The notes beneath the pieces were generated by a model. It did not search any database and was not told where the DNA came from. It worked only from the letters and a program-made list of their open reading frames with translations. Shown one piece after another: positions 54,471 to 62,477 of a stretch of 62,592 bases of DNA; the stretch's first letter is position 1, and each line of letters starts with the position of its first letter. Made by a program: the position numbers and the translations under genes. Source of the DNA: Lachnospiraceae bacterium (GTDB taxonomy: Bacteria > Bacillota > Clostridia > Lachnospirales > Lachnospiraceae); contig JAGATV010000022.1 in NCBI GenBank assembly GCA_017621075.1, positions 1-62,592 of the forward strand, written 5' to 3'.

Positions 54471-55544
54471 ATGAAAAGAATCGGTATGCTGACCAGCGGT
54501 GGGGACTGTCAGGCGCTGAACGCAGCGATGCGGGGGGTGGTAAAGACATTGTATCATAGCGGGGAGCCTGTGGAGATATATGGTTTTTTGGATGGCTATA
54601 AAGGTTTGATCTATGGGAATTTTCAAATGCTTACCGGGAAGGATTTTTCGGGCATCCTGACAAAGGGCGGCACGATCCTTGGCACCTCCAGAACTCCTTT
54701 CAAGACCATACAGGATCCGGATGAAAATGGTCTTAATAAGGTCGAGGCCATGAAGCAGAATTATCATAAATTAAAACTGGACTGTCTGGTGATCCTGGGT
54801 GGCAACGGCACTCACAAGACAGCCAATCTTCTGCGGAAGGAAGGACTGAATATAGTTACCCTTCCCAAGACCATTGACAATGACCTGTGGGGAACGGATA
54901 TGACTTTCGGTTTCCAGAGCGCAGTGGACATTGCCACCAATGCAATCGACTGCATCCACACTACGGCTGCGTCCCATGGCCGTGTGTTCATTGTGGAGGT
55001 CATGGGCCACAAGGTGGGCTGGCTGACGTTGAATGCGGGTATGGCAGGCGGCGCTGACATCATCCTGGTCCCTGAGATCCCTTATGATATTGATAAAGTG
55101 ATTGAGAAGATAGAGGAGCGTGACAGAAAAGGCAGTCGTTTTACCATCATTGCGGTAGCGGAGGGCGCCATTTCCAAGCAGGATGCACAGCTCTCCAAAA
55201 AAGAATATAAAGAGAAGATGAAAAATTATCAGTATCCTTCCGTGTCTTATGAGGTGGCTGCCGCTATTCAGGAGCGGACAGGCCGGGAGGTACGTGTTAC
55301 GGTTCCCGGACATATGCAGCGCGGTGGAAGCCCCTGCCCGTATGACCGTGTGTTTGCAAGCCGTCTCGGCTCTGAGGCGGGAAGGCTTATCTTGAACGGA
55401 GAATATGGGTTTATGGTGGGTTACAAGAATCGTGAGATCGTAAAAGTGCCCCTGGAGGAGGTGGCAGGCAAATTAAAGTGCCTGGACCCGGCATCTTCCA
55501 TGGTACAGGAAGCAAAGCTTTTAGGCATTAGTTTTGGCGATTAA
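54471..55544 (+). CDS. pfkA: 6-phosphofructokinase (G104/K124 type)
   Basis: A 357-residue phosphofructokinase. Residues can be aligned to the E. coli enzyme by the catalytic Asp in TIDND (D136 = 127). The phosphate-loop residue is G113 (= G104, as in ATP enzymes), but K133 (= K124) is the residue of pyrophosphate enzymes, and the usual Mg-binding Asp103 is Asn (N112 in GGNGT). This combination fits the mixed long-clade group, so the phosphoryl donor is uncertain, with ATP more likely. Start at ATG 54471: GGAGG lies 6 bases upstream. Earlier in-frame ATGs lack ribosome sites. First gene before dnaX-ybaB-recR-galM. Confidence 0.9.
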   Translation: MKRIGMLTSGGDCQALNAAMRGVVKTLYHSGEPVEIYGFLDGYKGLIYGNFQMLTGKDFSGILTKGGTILGTSRTPFKTIQDPDENGLNKVEAMKQNYHKLKLDCLVILGGNGTHKTANLLRKEGLNIVTLPKTIDNDLWGTDMTFGFQSAVDIATNAIDCIHTTAASHGRVFIVEVMGHKVGWLTLNAGMAGGADIILVPEIPYDIDKVIEKIEERDRKGSRFTIIAVAEGAISKQDAQLSKKEYKEKMKNYQYPSVSYEVAAAIQERTGREVRVTVPGHMQRGGSPCPYDRVFASRLGSEAGRLILNGEYGFMVGYKNREIVKVPLEEVAGKLKCLDPASSMVQEAKLLGISFGD

Positions 55545-55587
55545 GGTGGAGGCCGTGCTTTGCAGAAAACAGAATTGAGGAAAAATT

Positions 55588-57183
55588 ATGTCATATACGG
55601 CACTTTATAGAAAGTTCCGACCGGATACTTTTGCGGATGTAAAAGGCCAGGATCATATCGTGACTACCTTGAAGAACCAATTAAAGGCAGGCAGGATCGG
55701 CCATGCATATCTGTTCACGGGCACCAGAGGCACCGGCAAGACTACGGTGGCAAAGATCTTTGCCAAGACAGTGAACTGTGAGCATCCCACAGAGGAAGGC
55801 CCCTGCGGGGAATGCCGGATCTGTAAGGCTATTGCGTCGGGAGCCAGCATGAACGTGATCGAGATTGATGCTGCTTCCAACAACGGCGTGGATAATATCC
55901 GCGAGATCGTGGAGGAAGTTTCTTATTCCCCTGCGGAAGGGAAATATAAGGTTTATATTATAGATGAGGTTCATATGCTTTCCATAGGGGCGTTCAATGC
56001 GCTTTTAAAGACGCTGGAGGAGCCCCCCTCTTATGTTATTTTTATCCTGGCTACCACGGAGGTGCACAAGCTGCCCATCACGATCCTTTCCCGGTGTCAG
56101 CGGTATGATTTTAAGCGCATCTCCATCGACACCATTACCGATAGGATGAAGGAATTGATGGACACGGAGCAGGTGAAGGTGGAGGACAAGGCTTTGCGTT
56201 ATATTGCCAAGACGGCAGATGGCTCTTTGAGAGATGCCCTGAGCCTTTTGGATCAATGTATTGCCTTCAACCTGGGAGAGGAACTGACATATAATAAGAC
56301 GTTAGATGTGCTGGGGGCCGTGGACACTCAGGTATTCAGCAGGCTGCTGCGGTGCGTGCTGGACCGGAATGTCATCGGCTGTGTGGAGCTTTTGGAGGAA
56401 ATCGTCATGCAGGGCCGCGAACTGGTACAGTTCGTTACGGATTTTACCTGGTATCTGCGCAACCTGATGCTGGTACAGTCCTCGGAAAACCTGGAGGATG
56501 TCATCGATATGTCCACGGACAATCTGGCCCGCCTGAAAGAGGAAGCATCCATGGCGGATATGGATCAGATCATTCGGTATATCAGGATCTTTTCGGAATT
56601 GTCCGGGCAGATCCGATATGCGTCGCAGAAACGTATTCTGGTGGAGATTGCGTTGATCAAGCTGTGCCGGCCGGATATGGAGACCAGTCAGGATGCTGTG
56701 CTGGACCGCATCCGGCAGGTGGAACAAAAGGTAGAAAACGGCGTGGTGATGAGCCCGGAAAGCATGCAGGGCATGATGGCGGCAGGAATGACGGCTTCCG
56801 GTATGAGTAGCGCTTCGGGCGCCGTGAGCAGACCCAAGCCACAGTTGCCTAAGGCGGTGCCGGAGGATGTGAAAGCCATTGTGACAAAGTGGCCCTCCAT
56901 TGTGGGCAATGCAGACCAGCCAATGAAGACGTATTTAAAGTCTGCAAGGCTGAGCCTGGGAGGAGATAACCGCCTGATGGTGGTATTTGAAGATGGCGGT
57001 GCTTCGGATTATTTTACCAAACATGACTACAACAGAGAGCAACTGGAATTACTGCTGTCGGATTTCTCTGGCAAGGAGATAGAAGTTGGTATACAGACCG
57101 TGCGGGACAGCAGGGAGTTTGAAGAAGGTTATGTGGATCTTTCAAAAGTGATCAACATGGAAATTGAAGAGGAGGATGAATAG
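55588..57183 (+). CDS. dnaX: DNA polymerase III subunits gamma and tau
   Basis: A 531-residue clamp-loader ATPase. Walker A GTRGTGKTTVAKIFAK, a zinc module (CEHPTEEGPCGECRICKA), Walker B YIIDEVHML and sensor 1 TILSRCQRYDFK are intact in the first 220 residues. Domain III and a C-terminal tau extension follow (about 360-531), including a Met/Ala/Ser-rich linker near 385-410. No A-rich slippery site was seen for a programmed gamma product. TGAGGAAA precedes the ATG. It is followed by ybaB and recR, a standard arrangement. Confidence 0.96.
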   Translation: MSYTALYRKFRPDTFADVKGQDHIVTTLKNQLKAGRIGHAYLFTGTRGTGKTTVAKIFAKTVNCEHPTEEGPCGECRICKAIASGASMNVIEIDAASNNGVDNIREIVEEVSYSPAEGKYKVYIIDEVHMLSIGAFNALLKTLEEPPSYVIFILATTEVHKLPITILSRCQRYDFKRISIDTITDRMKELMDTEQVKVEDKALRYIAKTADGSLRDALSLLDQCIAFNLGEELTYNKTLDVLGAVDTQVFSRLLRCVLDRNVIGCVELLEEIVMQGRELVQFVTDFTWYLRNLMLVQSSENLEDVIDMSTDNLARLKEEASMADMDQIIRYIRIFSELSGQIRYASQKRILVEIALIKLCRPDMETSQDAVLDRIRQVEQKVENGVVMSPESMQGMMAAGMTASGMSSASGAVSRPKPQLPKAVPEDVKAIVTKWPSIVGNADQPMKTYLKSARLSLGGDNRLMVVFEDGGASDYFTKHDYNREQLELLLSDFSGKEIEVGIQTVRDSREFEEGYVDLSKVINMEIEEEDE

Positions 57184-57184
57184 A

Positions 57185-57532
57185 ATGGCAAAAAGAGGTG
57201 GATTTCCGGGAGGCGCAATGCCCGGCAACATGAACAATCTGATGAAACAGGCGCAGCGTATGCAACGCCATATAGAGGAAGGGCAGAAGGAACTTGAGGT
57301 AAAAGAGTTCACGGCCAGCGCCGGGGGCGGTGCGGTAGAAGTGTCCGTGAACGGCAAGAAAGAGCTGATAAACATCAGGCTGGCCGAGGAGATCGTGGAT
57401 CCCGAAGATATTGAGACTCTGCAGGATGCTATCGTGGCTGCTGTCAATGAGGCCATGCGGCAGGCTGATGAAGCAAGCGCAGAACTGATGGGCAGGATGA
57501 CCGGTGGATTTGGAGGAGGCTTCCCCTTCTGA
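57185..57532 (+). CDS. ybaB: Nucleoid-associated protein YbaB/EbfC
   Basis: A 115-residue DNA-binding protein of the YbaB/EbfC family. Central sequence [20 protein letters not shown], then [19 protein letters not shown] and a glycine-rich C-terminus. It binds nucleoid DNA as a dimer. ATG 57185 follows GAGGAGG located in the end of dnaX. Its stop and the recR start share one base (TGATG). Confidence 0.95.
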   Translation: MAKRGGFPGGAMPGNMNNLMKQAQRMQRHIEEGQKELEVKEFTASAGGGAVEVSVNGKKELINIRLAEEIVDPEDIETLQDAIVAAVNEAMRQADEASAELMGRMTGGFGGGFPF

Positions 57533-58128
57533 TGGAGCTTTACAGTGGACATATCAATAAGTTAATAGAAGAATTGGCGGAGCTTCCCGGCATCGGCAAT
57601 AAATCTGCTCAAAGACTGGCCTTTCATATCATCAATATGCCAAAGGACAAAGTAGAGCGCCTTGCCCATGTCATGATGGAGGCCAAGTCCAACGTGCGTT
57701 ACTGCAAGGAATGCTATACCCTGACGGACAAGGAGATCTGCCCTGTCTGCGCCAATGAACGGCGCAATCACAGGCAGATCATGGTGGTGGAAAACGTAAG
57801 AGATCTGGCTGCATATGAGAAGACCGGAAAGTACGAGGGCGTGTACCATGTGCTTCATGGTGCCATCTCTCCCATGCTGGGCATCGGCCCCGGCGACATC
57901 AAGCTGAAAGAACTGATCGAGCGCCTGGAGGGGGATGTGGAGGAAGTTATCATCGCTACCAATTCCAGCCTTGAGGGAGAGACTACGGCAATGTATATCA
58001 GCAAGCTGATCAAACCCACAGGGATCAGGGTAACCAGGATCGCCAGCGGCGTACCCGTGGGCGGAGATCTGGAGTATATCGATGAAGTGACACTTCTGCG
58101 CGCTTTGGAGGGCAGAGTGGAAATATAA
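57532..58128 (+). CDS. recR: Recombination mediator protein RecR
   Basis: A 198-residue protein of RecFOR repair. The N-terminal helix-hairpin-helix has [16 protein letters not shown]. The C4 zinc finger lies in [19 protein letters not shown]. The TOPRIM domain begins [17 protein letters not shown] and ends with the Walker-like [11 protein letters not shown]. The length is typical. It is translationally coupled to ybaB by the one-base overlap. Confidence 0.97.
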   Translation: MELYSGHINKLIEELAELPGIGNKSAQRLAFHIINMPKDKVERLAHVMMEAKSNVRYCKECYTLTDKEICPVCANERRNHRQIMVVENVRDLAAYEKTGKYEGVYHVLHGAISPMLGIGPGDIKLKELIERLEGDVEEVIIATNSSLEGETTAMYISKLIKPTGIRVTRIASGVPVGGDLEYIDEVTLLRALEGRVEI

Positions 58129-58153
58129 TGTGGTTTTGGAGGGAGAGTATCAG

Positions 58154-59209
58154 ATGGCAGTAGAAAAGAGCATATTCGGAAAGAGCCCTGCAGGGCAGGA
58201 TATCACATTGTACACCCTGTGCAACAGCAAGGGGATGAAAGCGGCAGTGACGGATCTGGGAGCCATCCTGGTGAAACTGTTAGTGCCCGGTACAGACGGA
58301 CAGGTGAAAGATGTGGTTCTTGGTTTTGACAAGGCGGCGGATTATTACAAAAATCCCAGCTTTTTTGGCGCGGTGATCGGCCCCAGCGCCAACAGGATCG
58401 GGGGAGCTTGCTTTGAGATAGACGGTGTGACTTACAAGCTGGATGTCAACGACGGGGTCAACAATTTACATAGTCACATGGAACTTGGCTATCATAAACA
58501 GATATGGGATGCCAAAGTAAACGACAATAGTGTCACATTTTTTCTGGAAGATCCTGCTACCATGGGATTTCCGGGGAACAAAAAGGTGCAGATTACATAT
58601 ACCCTGACAGAAGAGAATGAGCTGATCCTGCACTATCACGGAGCCAGTGACAGGAAAACGGTGTTCAATCCTACTAACCATTCCTATTTTAATCTGAAGG
58701 GAGCGGGTGATGGCAGTATCGAGGACCATAAGCTGTGGCTGGGAGCTTCTTCTTATACACCAGTGGTGGCAGGCGCCATTCCTACGGGAGAGATTGCGCC
58801 GGTAGCAGGCACGCCTATGGATTTCACCGTTTCCAAGGTGGTAGGCAGGGATATCGGAGCAGATTTTGAACAGCTGAAGCTGACCGGCGGCTATGATCAC
58901 AACTGGGTCATTGACGGTTGGGATGAATCCTTGAAGCACATTGCCACAGTGGAGGCTCCTGATGGCAGCAGGACCATGAAGGTGTTTACGACTCTGCCCG
59001 GTGTGCAGTTTTATGCAGGCAATTTCATTGAGGAACAGACCGGCAAGAATGGCGCAGTGTATGCGGCCAGAAGCGGTCTCTGTTTAGAGACCCAGTATTA
59101 TCCTGACAGTATCCACCAGGATCATTTTCCCTCCTGCGTTTTTGGCGGGCAAGAGGGTGCGGCTGATGCCAGAGAGTACGATTCTGTGACGATCTATCAG
59201 TTTGCATAA
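58154..59209 (+). CDS. galM: Aldose 1-epimerase (galactose mutarotase)
   Basis: A 351-residue beta-sandwich mutarotase interconverting alpha and beta anomers of aldohexoses. GPSANRIGGACFEIDG gives the substrate Arg, PTNHSYFNL the first catalytic His region, GGYDHNWVID a second binding motif, and GLCLETQYYPDS the catalytic Glu. Start at ATG 58154, 8 bases after GGAGGGAG; an in-frame ATG at 58130 lacks a ribosome site. Last gene of the pfk-dnaX-ybaB-recR group, though it may only share the transcript. Confidence 0.94.
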   Translation: MAVEKSIFGKSPAGQDITLYTLCNSKGMKAAVTDLGAILVKLLVPGTDGQVKDVVLGFDKAADYYKNPSFFGAVIGPSANRIGGACFEIDGVTYKLDVNDGVNNLHSHMELGYHKQIWDAKVNDNSVTFFLEDPATMGFPGNKKVQITYTLTEENELILHYHGASDRKTVFNPTNHSYFNLKGAGDGSIEDHKLWLGASSYTPVVAGAIPTGEIAPVAGTPMDFTVSKVVGRDIGADFEQLKLTGGYDHNWVIDGWDESLKHIATVEAPDGSRTMKVFTTLPGVQFYAGNFIEEQTGKNGAVYAARSGLCLETQYYPDSIHQDHFPSCVFGGQEGAADAREYDSVTIYQFA

Positions 59210-59271
59210 AGATCCGGAGAAAGAATCGTGGAAGGATACAAGGCTTCTTTTGCGAAACAAGTCGAACAGTT

Positions 59272-59300
59272 TTGTGATTATCGCGACAAAGAATGATAAA
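59272..59300 (+). promoter_or_regulatory. Promoter of the LysM protein gene
   Basis: TTGTGA (59272-59277), 17-base spacer, GATAAA (59295-59300). A 33-base imperfect palindrome follows at 59309. Confidence 0.5.
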
Positions 59301-59308
59301 ATACCTCG

Positions 59309-59341
59309 CATACCGATGCTATATTTTATAGAAACGGTATG
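59309..59341 (+). promoter_or_regulatory. 33-base imperfect palindrome before the LysM gene
   Basis: CATACCG-ATG-CTATA-TTT-TATAG-AAA-CGGTATG: 7 outer and 5 inner base pairs around a 3x3 mismatch. It lies just after the promoter and ends at the GGGAGGTG ribosome site. It could be an operator or a leader hairpin controlling translation. Confidence 0.5.
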
Positions 59342-59355
59342 GGAGGTGTTTTTAT

Positions 59356-60519
59356 ATGGAATTGCCAAAAAATATTACACAAATCGGGGAAGTGAATCCT
59401 TTTTGCAAGGTATATGTGGAAGATTATGTCATTTCCTATTTAAAACAGTTGAACCGGGTAGCGGTTAACAAGGATATGGCAGCCGCCGTGTACGGACAGC
59501 GCAGGGAGGAAGGGGAAGTCTCTTATCTGTTTGTGTATGGCGCATGTAAGGTGGATTTTTTGCAAAGAGAGACCAGACATCTCTCCCAGGCACAGAAACA
59601 GGAGATGGAAAAGCTGAGGAAGAGATATTTTCCGGACCAGGAGTTTTTGGGATACCGTCTGTTGAATGGAGAAATGATAGAAGGTTTCCATATTTATGAA
59701 CAGGATATATGCAGATACATAGAAGGCTATGCACAATTTTATGAAAAGAATGAGAGCATGCTGGCCTATATGCTGGATACCAGAGAGCAGGAGACTCCAC
59801 CGGAGATAGTGGATCGTGAGAAGTATGAAGCGGTAAAGAGAAAACAGGAGGTCCGCAGGCAGGAGGAGGGAAGGCAGGCAACTTTTTCAGAAAGCATCAG
59901 CGAACCGGAGCGAAAAGCACTGGCAGAAGCCTGGCGCAGGGGCAGGACAAGCCCCTCGGGAGAAACTGCAGGACTTGGAAAAATGAAACTGGCAGCAGCC
60001 GGCGTATTTGTGCTCTTGTGCGTATTGGGGATCGCCAGTTTAGAGGAAGGAGCAAAACTCGGAGAACTGCAGACGGCAGCCAGGGAGGTGGTGAAGGATG
60101 TCGCGGAACAAAAGATTCCGGATGCCGTGGCAGTGAACGGACAGGGAGAAAATGGACAGACACAGAACAGTACCTTGATTGCGGAGGAAAAGTTGACAGA
60201 GGCCCTGCAGAAAGAAAATCAGACACTTGAAATGACACCGGCACCGGAAGAGATGCCTGCACCGGAAGAAACGCCTGCACCGGAAGCAACACCCATACCG
60301 GAGACAACGCCGATACCGGAGACAATCCCTGCACCGGAAGAGACGCCTGCACCGGAACCTGCGCCGGTATCCTATACCATACGGAGCGGAGATACTTTGA
60401 GCGCTATCTGTCTGAAAAGTTACGGCACCGATGCCAGGCTGCAGGAGATCTGTGAACTGAATGAAATTGCTGATCCGGACGATATTAAGGTGGGAGAAAA
60501 AATTTTATTACCTCAGTAA
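59356..60519 (+). CDS. Membrane-anchored LysM protein with Pro-Glu repeat stalk
   Basis: A 387-residue protein with four parts. Residues 1-205 are a charged cytoplasmic region without signal peptide (VEDYVISYLKQL, then a Lys/Glu/Arg-rich linker). Residues 211-228 form one membrane helix. Residues 294-337 are a tandem stalk of PAPEET/PIPETT units. Residues 339-386 are one LysM domain (YTIRSGDTLSAICLKSYGTD, DDIKVGEKILLP) that should bind peptidoglycan outside the cell. The layout implies a link between cytoplasm and wall, possibly in growth or sporulation; function is unknown. GGGAGGTG lies before the ATG. Confidence 0.82.
   Translation: MELPKNITQIGEVNPFCKVYVEDYVISYLKQLNRVAVNKDMAAAVYGQRREEGEVSYLFVYGACKVDFLQRETRHLSQAQKQEMEKLRKRYFPDQEFLGYRLLNGEMIEGFHIYEQDICRYIEGYAQFYEKNESMLAYMLDTREQETPPEIVDREKYEAVKRKQEVRRQEEGRQATFSESISEPERKALAEAWRRGRTSPSGETAGLGKMKLAAAGVFVLLCVLGIASLEEGAKLGELQTAAREVVKDVAEQKIPDAVAVNGQGENGQTQNSTLIAEEKLTEALQKENQTLEMTPAPEEMPAPEETPAPEATPIPETTPIPETIPAPEETPAPEPAPVSYTIRSGDTLSAICLKSYGTDARLQEICELNEIADPDDIKVGEKILLPQ
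60229..60366 (+). repeat. Tandem coding repeat for the Pro-Glu stalk
   Basis: Degenerate 18-base units of the type CCTGCACCGGAAGAAACG recur about seven times and encode PAPEET/PIPETT. Such repeats often vary in number between strains. Confidence 0.8.
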
Positions 60520-60588
60520 GCATAGAGTGTGGTATACTATACTTTGCAATGTAAGGACGAAAGACGGAAGACGTAAAGAGGACATTTC

Positions 60589-61785
60589 ATGGCAGATATC
60601 AAGAATTATCTGAAAGAAAGAGAAAAAAGAGAGCAGAATCAGAATCATTATAAGGAAAAGATCAGAAAGCACAAGCTGACCGCATTGTACAGAGTATTGC
60701 TGGTGCTGGCGGCGTTTGCCGCAGTGGTGGTCCTGATCATGGTACAGTACAAACGCCATATCTATACGGGGTATGATATCGTGTCCTCCGTGGCCAGGGA
60801 TACTTCTTCGGATGCCACGGATATGCGATTGAAGAATGCCATACTTACTTATAGTAAAGATGGAGCGCACTGTATCACCCAGGATGGCACTGTGGTCTGG
60901 AATCAGACTTACGAGATCCAGGATATTAAAGTGGCATCCAATCAGGATGTGGTGGCAATCGGCAATTATAACGGAAGAGACATTTATGTGAGCAATGCCC
61001 AGAAACAATTAGGGACCATCACCACCACCATGCCCATCCGGGATATTACCGTGTCTGCTTCCGGATATGTGACGGCAGTTCTGGCGGATACAAATGTGAC
61101 ATGGGTCAATACATACAGTCCTGACGGACAGCTGGTGTACAGCGGACAGACCCACATGCACAACAGCGGATATCCCGGGGCGATCAGCCTTTCGCCCAAC
61201 GGAGAACTTTTGGGAGTGGGCTATGTGTATGTGGATGCCGGAATCTTAAAAACAAACATATCTTTTTATAATTTCGGCCCTGTAGGTGCCAACCAGAGTG
61301 ATTATCTGGTGAGCGGCTATACATATACCGATCTGCTGGTGCCGGAAATCCGGTTTATGAATAATGACACAGCTTTTGCAGTGGGAGACAGCCGTCTGAT
61401 GATTTATAAGGGAGCGCAGAAACCGGTGCTTGAGGCTGAGTATTTGTATGACCAGGAGATCCAGTCGGTATTTTCCAATGAGAATTATGTGGGATTGGTA
61501 TTTTTGTCTGACGAGACAGAAAACCGCTATAAAATGGATGTGTACAACACGGCTGCAGAAAAGGTGGGGACGTATCGGTTCAATATAGATTATTCGGACA
61601 TCTTTTTCGGAAAGGACAACTTTGTCGTATACAATGAAACGGAATGCGTGATCAAGACCTTTGACGATATGGAAAAGTATAACGGATATTTTTCCAAGTC
61701 GGTGAATATTATGATCCCAACGACAACTGCTTATAAATATGTGCTGGTAACGGACAATTCCATCGACGTGATACAGTTGAAATAA
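60589..61785 (+). CDS. Membrane-anchored beta-propeller-like protein (DUF5711 type)
   Basis: A 398-residue protein. Residues 1-30 are highly charged and cytoplasmic, residues 31-52 form one membrane helix, and residues 60-398 are extracellular. The outer part is made of repeated beta-blade-like segments (AILTYSKDGAHCITQDGTVV, NYNGRDIYVSNAQKQLGTI, then AISLSPNGELLGVGYVYVDA), suggesting a propeller. I associate it with a Lachnospiraceae family named DUF5711 (from memory). No catalytic motif is seen; function is unknown. Its neighbours, LysM and CvpA-like proteins, suggest the cell envelope. Confidence 0.78.
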   Translation: MADIKNYLKEREKREQNQNHYKEKIRKHKLTALYRVLLVLAAFAAVVVLIMVQYKRHIYTGYDIVSSVARDTSSDATDMRLKNAILTYSKDGAHCITQDGTVVWNQTYEIQDIKVASNQDVVAIGNYNGRDIYVSNAQKQLGTITTTMPIRDITVSASGYVTAVLADTNVTWVNTYSPDGQLVYSGQTHMHNSGYPGAISLSPNGELLGVGYVYVDAGILKTNISFYNFGPVGANQSDYLVSGYTYTDLLVPEIRFMNNDTAFAVGDSRLMIYKGAQKPVLEAEYLYDQEIQSVFSNENYVGLVFLSDETENRYKMDVYNTAAEKVGTYRFNIDYSDIFFGKDNFVVYNETECVIKTFDDMEKYNGYFSKSVNIMIPTTTAYKYVLVTDNSIDVIQLK

Positions 61786-61805
61786 GCGGTGTAAAGGAGG
61801 TACAA

Positions 61806-62315
61806 ATGAATCTGTTATTGATTATTGCAGCAGTGGTATTGATCGCCAATATCATAGAAGGAAGCAGGAATGGGCTGGTGCGCCAGCTCATAGGTTTTGT
61901 ATCGGTGATCATCATGGGGGTGGTGGCCGCACTGATCCTGAATGGGTTGGAAAGTTATACTGCCGGGCGGACTCTGAGCTTGATCCTTTCTATTGTCCTG
62001 CTGTGCGCCATCGGACTGGTGCGCCATCTTCTGAGTGTGGTCTTTGTTCCGGCGAAACTGATTTCCAGGCTTCCTATTGTGAGCTGGCTGGATAAGCTTT
62101 TGGGCATTTTGTTTGGAATTTTGGAAACGGTTTTGATTCTCTGGATCATATACACTTTTGTCATGATGACGGATATGGGAATGATAGGGGAGCAGATTGT
62201 GGAATACACCCGCCAGAGTCGGGTCCTTACATGGCTATATCAACACAATTACCTGGCATATCTGATAGAAACTTATGTTTTAGAATTTCCGCTTGCAGCC
62301 ACTTTGGCAGAATAG
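61806..62315 (+). CDS. CvpA-family membrane protein
   Basis: A 169-residue protein with four hydrophobic segments. The N-terminus NLLLIIAAVVLIANIIEGSR followed by NGLVRQLIGF is typical of CvpA, as is the third segment ending LPIVSWLDKLLGILFGILE. CvpA is linked to colicin V secretion and septation in Proteobacteria; in Firmicutes the role is undefined. AAAGGAGG lies 5 bases before the ATG. It probably shares a transcript with the preceding gene. Confidence 0.85.
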   Translation: MNLLLIIAAVVLIANIIEGSRNGLVRQLIGFVSVIIMGVVAALILNGLESYTAGRTLSLILSIVLLCAIGLVRHLLSVVFVPAKLISRLPIVSWLDKLLGILFGILETVLILWIIYTFVMMTDMGMIGEQIVEYTRQSRVLTWLYQHNYLAYLIETYVLEFPLAATLAE

Positions 62316-62337
62316 TTCAAAAATTCGCAAAACACAA

Positions 62338-62366
62338 TTGACAAATAAAATCCCAGGGACTATAAT
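62338..62366 (+). promoter_or_regulatory. Consensus promoter P1 (probable rRNA operon)
   Basis: TTGACA (62338-62343), 17-base spacer, TATAAT (62361-62366): both hexamers perfect. Confidence 0.85.
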
Positions 62367-62401
62367 AAAAATCCACCGCCAAAAACAAAACTTGTGCGGA
62401 G

Positions 62402-62438
62402 AAAAAGTTTGAAAAAACTTTGAAAAAACTTTAAAAAA
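62402..62438 (+). promoter_or_regulatory. Phased A-tracts (UP element-like) before promoter P2
   Basis: A-runs of 5-6 bases begin at 62402, 62412, 62423 and 62433, spaced 10-11 bases apart, just upstream of the -35 box at 62443. Such phasing bends DNA and contacts the RNA polymerase alpha subunit. Confidence 0.75.
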
Positions 62439-62442
62439 GTTG

Positions 62443-62471
62443 TTGACAGAAGGAGACGGCTGTGGTATTCT
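62443..62471 (+). promoter_or_regulatory. Promoter P2 (probable rRNA operon)
   Basis: TTGACA (62443-62448), 17-base spacer, TATTCT (62466-62471). Tandem strong promoters 105 bases apart are usual for rRNA operons. Confidence 0.82.
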
Positions 62472-62477
62472 AAATAA

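Noticed and set aside
55588-57183. Programmed frameshift in dnaX producing a separate gamma subunit
   Set aside because: No A-rich slippery heptamer with a following hairpin was seen in the region where gamma would end.
60229-60366. Regular repeats that might suggest a CRISPR array
   Set aside because: The 18-base units are contiguous, in frame and encode PAPEET-type residues; there are no spacers and no cas genes.
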